64,000 bases of DNA from G963665495 sp963677785. GTDB taxonomy: Bacteria; Desulfobacterota; Desulfovibrionia; Desulfovibrionales; Desulfovibrionaceae. Below the pieces are notes generated by a model. It was not told the origin of the DNA. It did not search any database and worked only from the letters and a program-made list of their open reading frames with translations. The position numbers and the translations under genes were made by a program. Positions 17,203 to 24,505 of the stretch are shown here, piece by piece. Every line of letters begins with the position of its first letter. Positions within the stretch are counted from its first letter, which is position 1. The DNA lies in NCBI GenBank assembly GCA_963677785.2, contig CAXXDH010000001.1:248001-312000 (forward strand), read 5' to 3'.

Positions 17203-17514
17203 ATGAACAGGCACATTATCTACGCACCAGGTCCGGATGTCAGAAGGATGATTGAGCGTCGGATGCCGCAGGATTTTCGCGTGCAGGTGCAGGGCATGTC
17301 TTATGATGCGGTCGGTCTTGTTCAAGCCCCCATAGCCGCACTGTTTTACTACGCTGATCTGGCAAGCAAGGCGTCCGGCGTACTGGTGGTGGAAATCACC
17401 GGATCATGCCCGCAGCATCTGACCACGCTGGCGTTTTTTGGAGAAACCGCAGCGGTCGCGACTGCCATGCAGGCGATAGAAGCCAAAGACTGCCCGAAAG
17501 GAACAGCTCAATGA
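17203..17514 (+). CDS. Divergent single-domain BMC shell protein (PduU/EutS-like)
   Basis: Encodes 103 residues from ATG 17203; a GTG at 17191 is the alternative start. It opens with a strand-like segment MNRHIIYAPGPDVRRMIERR, as in circularly permuted PduU/EutS proteins. A BMC core follows: AVGLVQAPIAALFYYADLAS, VVEITGSCPQHLTTLAFFGE and TAAVATAMQAIEA. The sequence is clearly more diverged than the other shell genes, so assignment to PduU/EutS rather than another BMC-H subgroup is tentative. The stop overlaps the next gene's start (ATGA). Confidence 0.7.
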   Translation: MNRHIIYAPGPDVRRMIERRMPQDFRVQVQGMSYDAVGLVQAPIAALFYYADLASKASGVLVVEITGSCPQHLTTLAFFGETAAVATAMQAIEAKDCPKGTAQ

Positions 17515-17732
17515 CGCGCCAGATCAATTCGCAAACGCCGGGCGCCCGTTCTGCGGGTGCGCCGCGGCAAAAAGAGACGGCGCGGCCAAGCGGGTCCGCC
17601 GGGCAGTCGGAATGGCTGGAGGAATCTATGCCGAAGCCGCTCGGGATGAAAGGGAAAACACTCTCCCTCTGGCGTTGGCATGAAGCACGACAAAACGCCT
17701 TTATCCAGATTCGGACAAGGCAACATTATTAA
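17511..17732 (+). CDS. Small uncharacterised protein encoded just before the dehydratase
   Basis: Encodes 73 residues, with AAGGA ahead of ATG 17511 and a 4-bp ATGA overlap with the BMC gene, so it is likely translated by coupling. The first 30 residues are Gly/Ala/Ser/Arg-rich and disordered. The second half (EWLEESMPKPLGMKGKTLSL, then a basic aromatic end) could form a short helix. I do not recognise a family. It ends 29 bp before the glycyl radical enzyme start. Possible roles are an encapsulation adaptor or an assembly peptide, but it might also be a remnant of a longer gene. Confidence 0.45.
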   Translation: MTRQINSQTPGARSAGAPRQKETARPSGSAGQSEWLEESMPKPLGMKGKTLSLWRWHEARQNAFIQIRTRQHY

Positions 17733-17761
17733 ACGAGCAGGACTATTCGGAGGTTCAAGAA

Positions 17762-20227
17762 ATGATCGAAAAAGGTTTTAGCACCCCGTCCCCGAGAATC
17801 AAGCGCCTTAAAGACGTTATCATGAATGCGCGTCCGCGCGTTGAGTCCGAACGTGCGCTTTTGATTACCGAAGCGTACAAGGAAACAGAGGATCTGCCGA
17901 TCATACTGCGTCGCGCCAAGACTTGCGAGAAGATATTCAATCATATTCCCACACCTATTCGCGATGACGAACTGATTGTCGGCGCGACTTCCGACGCTCC
18001 TCGTTCGGCCGAGATTTTTCCGGAATTCTCCTTTGAATGGGTGGAGAAGGAATTCGGCACCATGCACGACCGGATTGCCGACCCCTTCACCATCACCAAG
18101 GAAGTCTCTTCCGAACTTTCCGAGGTCTTCAAATATTGGCCCGGCAAGACCGTGTTCGACCGCGCCTCCTCCTACATGTCTCCCGAAACCCATGCCTGCA
18201 TGGACAACGGCCTGTTCACCGTGGGCAACTACTACTACGGCGGCATCGGGCACGTCAGCGCCGACTACGGCAAGGTGCTGCGCATCGGTTTCAGCGGCAT
18301 CATCGCCGAAGTCATGGAAGCCCTGGACAAACTGGACCGCTCGGATCCCGGCTACATTGAAAAGACGCAGTTCTACAACGCGTTGATCATCACCTATACC
18401 GCGGCCATCAATTTCGCCCGCCGCTACGCCGCAAAAGCCGAAGAAATGGCCCGCACCGAGTCTTGCCCGACGCGCAAGGCGGAATTGCTGCAGATCGCCA
18501 AGAATTGCTCCAATGTGCCTGAAAGGGGCGCCACGAACTTTTATGAAGCCGTGCAGTCCTTCTGGTTCGTGCAATGCCTGCTGCAGATCGAATCCAGCGG
18601 CCACTCCGTATCTCCCGGCCGGTTCGACCAGTACATGTATCCGTTCCTCGAAATGGACAAGAACATCTCCCGCGAATTCGCCCAGGAACTGCTGGATTGT
18701 TTGTGGGTCAAGTTCAACGACGTCAGCAAAATCCGCGACGAAGTTTCCGTACAGGCCTTTGCTGGTTGGGGCACGTTCCAGAACCTTTGCGTCGGCGGCC
18801 AGGATGCCGATGGCGAGGACGCCACCAACGATGTTTCCTACATGTGCATGGAAGCCTCGGCGCACACGCAGATGCCGCAGCCTTCCTTCTCCATCCGCGT
18901 ATGGCAGGGCTCTCCCGATGAGTTCCTGTACCGGGCTTCGGAAGTCGTCCGCCTCGGTTTCGGCGTTCCGGCCATGTACAACGATGAGACCATCATGCCG
19001 GCTCTGCAGAACAGGGGCGTTTCCCTGGAAGATGCGCACGATTATTGCCTGATCGGTTGTGTTGAGCCCCAGGCTGGCCACCGGTTCGACGGTTGGCACG
19101 ACGCGGCGTTCTTCAACGTCGCCAAGGTTCTGGAAATCACTTTGAACAACGGCCGCGTCGGTGATCTGCAGCTCGGACCCCAGACCGGCGAACTGACCAG
19201 CTTCCGCAATATCGACGAGATCTACGACGCGTTTAAGAAACAGCTCGAACATTTCGTCTACTACCTGGCTGAAGCTTGCAACAGCGTCGACCTGGCCCAT
19301 TCCGAAAGAGCTCCGCTGCCCTTCCTGTCCGCCCTGGTTGATGATTGCATCGCCAACGGCAAATCCGTGATGAACGGCGGCGCGCGCTACAACTTCACCG
19401 GACCGCAGGCTTTCGGTATCGCCGATTGCGGCGACTCCCTCTACGCCATCCACAAGAACGTGTTCGAAGACAAGCGCTTGACTCTGGAACAGATCAAGGA
19501 AGCCCTGGACGCCAACTTCGGTTTCCCGGTGGGCGCGAGCGATGCCAACCCGGCCGGTTGCACGGGCGACGTTTCCGAAGACCAGGTGTACGAAGCCGTA
19601 CGCAAGGTTCTGAGCAGCGGCGGATCCATGGATGTCGCTTCCTTCAAGGCAGAAGTGTACCGCAGCCTGGGCTCCGGTTCCGCAGCGCCTTGCCCGGCCG
19701 GCGATACGGCCAAGTACGCTGAACTGCGCCGCATTCTGGACAACACCGAATGCTTCGGCAACGACATCGACGAAGTTGACGTCATGGCCAGCAGATGCGC
19801 GCGGATCTATTGCCGTGAAGTGGAAAAATACAAAAACGTACGCGGCGGCCAGTTCCAGGCCGGTATCTATCCGGTTTCGGCCAACGTGCTCTTCGGCAAG
19901 GACGTTCTGGCCATGCCTGACGGCCGTCTGGCAAAAGCGCCTCTGGCCGATGGTGTTTCGCCCCGCCAGGGTAAAGACCACAACGGTCCGACCGCTGCCG
20001 CCAACTCCGTCTCCAAGCTGGATCACTTCCTGGCCTCCAACGGCACCCTGTACAACCAGAAGTTCCTGCCTTCGGCTCTTGCCGGTGATGCCGGACTGAA
20101 GAACTTCGCCGGCATGGTGCGCGGTTACTTCGACAAGAAGGGCATGCACGGTTCTTCGACGAAAACTGTGGAATTTATCTCCTTCAACTGTAAGGATTTC
20201 ACCGGGACAGGCAATCCAATGGGATGA
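17762..20227 (+). pseudogene. Glycyl radical diol/glycerol dehydratase, truncated before the glycyl radical loop
   Basis: The 821-codon frame, with a GGAGG ribosome site, matches the B12-independent glycerol/1,2-propanediol dehydratase group. Residues sit at the numbering known from Clostridium butyricum glycerol dehydratase: His164 (GGIGHVSAD), His281-Ser282 (SSGHSVSP), Cys433 and Glu435 (IGCVEPQ) and Asp447 (GWHDAAF). Family similarity runs through SYFD-type FDKKGMH (about residue 796). It then stops abruptly and 25 unrelated residues precede the stop. The last about 60 residues, containing the RVAGYSA glycyl radical motif, are absent. No radical-SAM activase gene follows. The product cannot carry the radical itself. 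The N-terminal catalytic part is otherwise uninterrupted, so the loss looks recent. Confidence 0.85.
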
Positions 20228-20742
20228 AATTCCAATTGGTTGGGCTACTTTTCTTCTTCTTCCGCTGAGCAGTGGTGCACGCTGATTGATGCAGTCGCTG
20301 GGAGGATTTTTGAAGAAGCCATGAAGATGCGAAGTACCTTGAGTTCAAATATATCAACCTATTACCCATGGATTGAATAAGCTGTCAGGGACTATAATCC
20401 CAATTCCACAGAAAACGTCGAAGAGCCATAAAAGTAAGTCATGGCAATTACCGGAGTGAAAGGTCGCGAAATGCGAATCCGACTCTATTACCGGTATAGA
20501 TGCCGGTAAATCTTCATGGTCCTGGAAGTGTATCCCCAATTCTTTTGCATCAGAGCACGACAAGCCCGGTAACCTGTTTTGTGGAAACATTGGCTGATGA
20601 AGGAGCCCATAAGGTACTAAGGAGAAATTCGCATGATAACTTCCTGGACTTGCTAATTAAAACGAAATCGATATGTAATTATACAAATTATTTATATTTT
20701 TTTGTATTGATAATGATATTAAATATGATATGCGATTGGTAT
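20228..20742. other. AT-rich intergenic region after the truncated dehydratase
   Basis: This 515-bp stretch has no convincing complete gene. The frame of the dehydratase stays open for about 50 codons past its TGA (through YYPWIE), which could be the end of an unrelated gene joined by deletion. Bases 20640-20770 are strongly AT-rich and probably hold the promoter of the following peptidase gene. A short inverted repeat around TTACCGG/CCGGTAA lies near 20492-20508. Confidence 0.4.
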
Positions 20743-21570
20743 ATGTCGAAAACTTTTTTTAAAGAGGCAGAGAGAATCATGAAAGAGATTGTGCAGAACG
20801 GCAGGGTATTGAATTGCATCCCATCGCAAGACACCGACAGGGATTGGTCGATAATTGATGAACCTGAAGGTCTTCTGCTGGCGACGCCGAGGCGTTATCC
20901 CGATGAAGTCGACTTGCGCTGTGGGTGGTGGGAGATAGGCAATCAGGGCGAGACAGGTTCCTGCGTGGGTTGGGCCACTGCGGATTCTGTTATGCGCTGG
21001 CATTTAGTCAAGAAAAACGTGCTAAAGGAAAAAGAAAAAATATCCGTGCGCTTTGTGTGGATGGCGGCCAAAGAAACTGATGAATTCTATTCCAGGCCAA
21101 CAAGCTTTATTGAGGTATCTGGCACCAGTCTGAAAGCAGCTCTTGAAATTGTGTGTAAATATGGCGTGGTCAAAGACAATATTTTGCCTTTTATCGGCGG
21201 TACTCTTTTTCAGGGGCGTCCTCAGGAGTTTTACACCATTGCCGCAGAGATGCGCGCAGCGTCGTATCGCAACCTGGGCCGGGAGCTGTCCGAGTGGAGG
21301 TACTGGCTTGCCACAGAGGGGCCGATTCTTACACGCTTATCCGTTGATGATACTTGGTGGAATGTGGGGGCTGAGGGCAAGCTTGACACCTATCAGGCAG
21401 GCACCAGTTCGGGGGGCCATGCCATCGCGTTGGTTGGTTACACAAAAGATCATTTCATTGTCCGCAACAGCTGGGACACGACCTGGGCCGACAAGGGGTT
21501 CGCATACGCCTCAAACGCCTATGCCAAAGAAGCTTTTACCGAAGCCTATGGTTTGAAAATGGGATACTGA
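20743..21570 (+). CDS. Papain-like (C1 family) cysteine peptidase
   Basis: Encodes about 275 residues from ATG 20743; ATG 20779 is also possible, and the longer frame to 20500 runs through AT-rich non-coding sequence. Papain signatures are present: IGNQGETGSCVGWATADSV gives the oxyanion Gln and catalytic Cys, GGHAIALVGYTKDHFIVRNS the catalytic His and Asn, followed by SWDTTWADKGFAYAS. No signal peptide is seen, so it probably acts in the cytoplasm or is delivered in some other way. It is the first of three co-directional hydrolase genes (26-bp gap to the next). Function and substrate are unknown; bacterial stand-alone C1 peptidases of this type are poorly characterised. Confidence 0.8.
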   Translation: MSKTFFKEAERIMKEIVQNGRVLNCIPSQDTDRDWSIIDEPEGLLLATPRRYPDEVDLRCGWWEIGNQGETGSCVGWATADSVMRWHLVKKNVLKEKEKISVRFVWMAAKETDEFYSRPTSFIEVSGTSLKAALEIVCKYGVVKDNILPFIGGTLFQGRPQEFYTIAAEMRAASYRNLGRELSEWRYWLATEGPILTRLSVDDTWWNVGAEGKLDTYQAGTSSGGHAIALVGYTKDHFIVRNSWDTTWADKGFAYASNAYAKEAFTEAYGLKMGY

Positions 21571-21595
21571 TTTTCAACGTATGGAGGAGGACGCC

Positions 21596-22612
21596 ATGTC
21601 TGAGACAATAGGACAAGATCAGCTTCGTGTAGGCGATATTCTGCTGTACAAGGGCGACAGCCTGATCGCATGGCTGATTCAGCAGCTGGACGGGCACAAC
21701 TGCAATCATGCGGCACTGTATTATGCGGACGACACCATTGCTGAGGCCCTTGGGCAAGGACTGACCACCCAGGGGGTGAGCAAGAGCTTTGGGAACGACG
21801 ATGTGTGGGTATTCCGGCATAAGCATCATCCGCAGCCCATGTCCAAGGTGCTCAACGTGGCCCAAGGGTATCTCGCCAAAAAGGAGCGTTATGCCTACGA
21901 ACAGTTGTTGCTGCTCGCCATTTTATCCATTACCCGCAAACCTGATTTCAATCCGTGGTTCTACCGCGTAGTACGCACCATTCTGGATCGGGCCGCCTGG
22001 GTGCTCGCACAGCTGACGGAACTGGGCAAGGAGCCCATGATTTGTTCCGAGTTTGTGTTCCGCTGCTATGAAGAAGCGCTTCCCGCGCCCTATGACCAGT
22101 TTTACATTGAAATAGCCGGAATGGTCGCGCAGGTCGCGTCCCGGATTCGCCGCGATGAAGAAATGGTGGCGGAACGCTTCATGCCGGGCAGAATACACAA
22201 CAACAGTTTGCTGCAGCTAACGCTCAACCAGGCGCGAGGAGAGTGGGAACGTCCATTGGGCGCCTTCAATAACGCGGATGAACTCCTCTCCCAGCCGACA
22301 GATGACGACGTGAACGCTGCTATCGAGCGATACCGGCAGAGCTTGCAGGAGGAGGATGAGCTTCAGGTTGCTTACGAGAGCGCCGGGGCGCCGACACTGT
22401 CCGAACTGCGTTCCTCCGTGGAAGGTTTTGCGCTGCGTTTGTATGAGGCACAGCAAAAAGAAGCCGACCAGGAATTTATGATCCGATCCCTGGGCGGGAC
22501 TGCCCCGGTTCTGCAGAATTTGAAGCAGGTCTGCGCTGATTTTGTTACGCCCAACGATCTCTGGAACTCTGACAGCCTGTACCAAGTGGGGCAGGCCAAC
22601 ACTTCCACGTAA
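21596..22612 (+). CDS. Permuted papain-fold (YiiX/NlpC-P60-like) hydrolase with C-terminal helical extension
   Basis: Encodes 338 residues from ATG 21596, after a strong GGAGGAGG site. The N-terminal part has the permuted papain pattern: VGDILLYKGDSLIAWLIQQL, then CNHAALYY (His) and a downstream PMICSEFVFRCYEEA that supplies the Cys. This arrangement is typical of YiiX/YebB-like and poxvirus G6-like amidases or peptidases, which cut amide or ester bonds in peptides or lipids. Residues from about 215 to the end are helical and acidic and match nothing I know. There is no signal peptide. It is transcribed with the papain-like gene and is followed by the EEP gene on the same strand. Confidence 0.7.
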   Translation: MSETIGQDQLRVGDILLYKGDSLIAWLIQQLDGHNCNHAALYYADDTIAEALGQGLTTQGVSKSFGNDDVWVFRHKHHPQPMSKVLNVAQGYLAKKERYAYEQLLLLAILSITRKPDFNPWFYRVVRTILDRAAWVLAQLTELGKEPMICSEFVFRCYEEALPAPYDQFYIEIAGMVAQVASRIRRDEEMVAERFMPGRIHNNSLLQLTLNQARGEWERPLGAFNNADELLSQPTDDDVNAAIERYRQSLQEEDELQVAYESAGAPTLSELRSSVEGFALRLYEAQQKEADQEFMIRSLGGTAPVLQNLKQVCADFVTPNDLWNSDSLYQVGQANTST

Positions 22613-22755
22613 CTAATTGTTTTAATATGTATCCATAACATCCCTGGTCGGTTGCCATAGGGCAAAACTGGACAGATGTTGGAGGAGATTTACAAAGCAA
22701 AACGTGGCTGTAAGCGGTTAAAAGTGTGATTAAATACAATAGCCAGGAGGGACTG

Positions 22756-23721
22756 ATGGACATTCGTTTTGGTTCATTCAATTTGAAAAACCTGGTGTTG
22801 CCTGGTGTCGTGTTCTATGAAGATGAGAAATACTCTGAAAGTACCTATGCACGAAAAATTCAATGGATATCCGGTCAATTAGATGCCATGCGCGCGCAGG
22901 CTGTGGGATTTCAGGAAGTATTTCACAGGGAAGCCTTGGTTCAGGCGGTTTCCGGAAGTTGCGAATTGCAGGAAGCAGAGGTTATTGCCTGGAATGAGAA
23001 GAGTACCAGTAATCCAGGAGAACCGGCCTGCATGGTAGGCTTGGCAACTACGCTTCCCGTTGATCAATGCGAAGCGCCTATTCGGCGTTTTCCCGAGGGC
23101 TTTCTTGATACGTTGGGTTTTGTCCCTCTCAGGGATACTTTCCGGCGTCCTGTTCTTCGCGCCCGTCTAGCGGTGGGCAGTTCTCATGTTATCGTCTACG
23201 TGGCTCATTTGAAGTCCAAGGGGGCCATGATCCAGAAGGGAGAGGATAAAAACGATCCTGGCATTAAAGCCCTGGGATATGCTCGTTCATTGCTCATGCG
23301 CGGCACAGAGGCGGCGGCGCTTCGTTGGCTGCTGATCGAGGAAACCAGGAATAAAAATCTTCCTGTCATTGTCATGGGTGATTTTAACGACGCCGCGGAC
23401 AGTGTGACAACGACCATCATGCTCGGGGATGCTCCCTGGTGGGGAGATAGCGACGCTGAAAAGCAAGCAAAAAACGATGTTCTGTTTCACAGCACGTATG
23501 AGCTCCAGGCAGGAAGACGGCTCCGGGATGTCTACTATACGCATATCTGGGAACAAGAGTACGAGACACTGGACCATATCCTTATTTCTGACAATCTGGT
23601 AGGATATGACAAGGCAGGATATCTACGCTACATCGACATCTATAATGACCATTTGGCGCGGATCAGAGACTGGAATTCTGACCATGGGCAGGTTGTGGCG
23701 AGCATGCGATTTAATCTGTGA
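22756..23721 (+). CDS. Endonuclease/exonuclease/phosphatase (EEP) family protein
   Basis: Encodes 321 residues from ATG 22756 behind CCAGGAGGG. EEP motifs in order: IRFGSFNLKNL (Asn), VGFQEVFHREA (metal-binding Glu), VYVAHLKSKG (His), VIVMGDFNDAADS (Asp/Asn), LDHILIS, and the terminal WNSDHGQVVASM with the SDH triad. Members cleave phosphodiesters in DNA, RNA or phospholipids. No secretion signal is visible. About 140 bp separates it from the preceding hydrolase, so it may have its own promoter or belong to the same unit. Confidence 0.82.
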   Translation: MDIRFGSFNLKNLVLPGVVFYEDEKYSESTYARKIQWISGQLDAMRAQAVGFQEVFHREALVQAVSGSCELQEAEVIAWNEKSTSNPGEPACMVGLATTLPVDQCEAPIRRFPEGFLDTLGFVPLRDTFRRPVLRARLAVGSSHVIVYVAHLKSKGAMIQKGEDKNDPGIKALGYARSLLMRGTEAAALRWLLIEETRNKNLPVIVMGDFNDAADSVTTTIMLGDAPWWGDSDAEKQAKNDVLFHSTYELQAGRRLRDVYYTHIWEQEYETLDHILISDNLVGYDKAGYLRYIDIYNDHLARIRDWNSDHGQVVASMRFNL

Positions 23722-23840
23722 GGTATTTATCCGAAATAACAAAAAAAGGTATTAATTCAAGCGCCCTTGAAAAACAGGCAATAAGTGCGAGTCTGGTTAG
23801 ACTTTCCCTTGATGGCTGGGGGGAAACCTTGCCGGGACTT

Positions 23841-24386
23841 TTACGGAGTCGCGGACGGTTTGTTCTGTTTTGAAATATCCAGGCTGGAGGCCATTTGTTC
23901 GGTTCGCAGCGTGAGTTCGCCCAGCTGGTTTTCAAACTTGGTAAAGTCCGCTGCCAGGGTTTCCTGCTTGCGCTGGATGAGCAACTTGGCCAGATCCTGA
24001 ACCATTTCCCGGTTGTGTCCGACGTTTTTTGCGATTTCATGCATGCGGGATACCACGTATTCATTGACTGTGCCCTTGTCGTCGCAGGGTTTGCTCATAG
24101 AGTAGAGAAAGGCCAGATCCAGTACGTTGTTGGCCAGAAAGATGTTTTTGCGCAGTTCGCTGATGAAAAGCTGCGCCGCCTCCGTGGCCTCCGGATTGTT
24201 TGAATCAATGTAGATATTACGCAGCGTATACAGGTCCTTGAGCTTTTCGGTGAAGTCCAGGCGCAGATTTTCAATGTCGGATTGCGTCTGGAAAAGGCTT
24301 TGGCAAGAGGCACTGGCGGGAAAAAGCAGCATTCCGGTAACCGTGCTGAACAGCAGGACAGTTGCAAGGATATTTTTCAAGCGCAT
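23841..24386 (-). CDS. Exported protein of unknown function
   Basis: Encodes 181 residues beginning MRLKNILATVLLFSTVTGML and ending its signal peptide around ASASCQS. ATG 24398 would add four residues. The mature part is predominantly helical and charged, with regularly spaced hydrophobics, suggesting a periplasmic coiled-coil or four-helix protein. I do not recognise a family. It is separated from the upstream PEGA gene on the same strand by a terminator, so it is probably expressed from its own promoter. It converges with the EEP gene. Confidence 0.65.
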   Translation of the reverse strand: MRLKNILATVLLFSTVTGMLLFPASASCQSLFQTQSDIENLRLDFTEKLKDLYTLRNIYIDSNNPEATEAAQLFISELRKNIFLANNVLDLAFLYSMSKPCDDKGTVNEYVVSRMHEIAKNVGHNREMVQDLAKLLIQRKQETLAADFTKFENQLGELTLRTEQMASSLDISKQNKPSATP

Positions 24387-24442
24387 AGTTGGTTCCATGT
24401 TTCAAGGTCGTTTTGCGGATTGGATTGAGCTTTTCCAAAGAT

Positions 24443-24471
24443 AAAAAAAGCAGACCCTTTCCAGGGTCTGC
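24443..24471 (-). terminator. Terminator of the PEGA/TPR gene
   Basis: The stem GCAGACCCT/AGGGTCTGC (24450-24458 and 24463-24471) has a 4-nt loop. On the minus strand it is followed by seven T residues (A-run at 24443-24449). Confidence 0.85.
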
Positions 24472-24505
24472 CGGTTTGTCTGAGTTGGCAGCAGAATTTT
24501 GCCGC

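Noticed and set aside
17729..20149. 806-codon minus-strand frame opposite the dehydratase
   Set aside because: It mirrors the dehydratase frame in a high-GC codon context. The plus frame carries family residues at expected positions.
20219..20227. Selenocysteine readthrough of the dehydratase TGA
   Set aside because: The organism has selA and selB, but the residues around the codon do not match the glycyl radical domain and no obvious SECIS hairpin follows.
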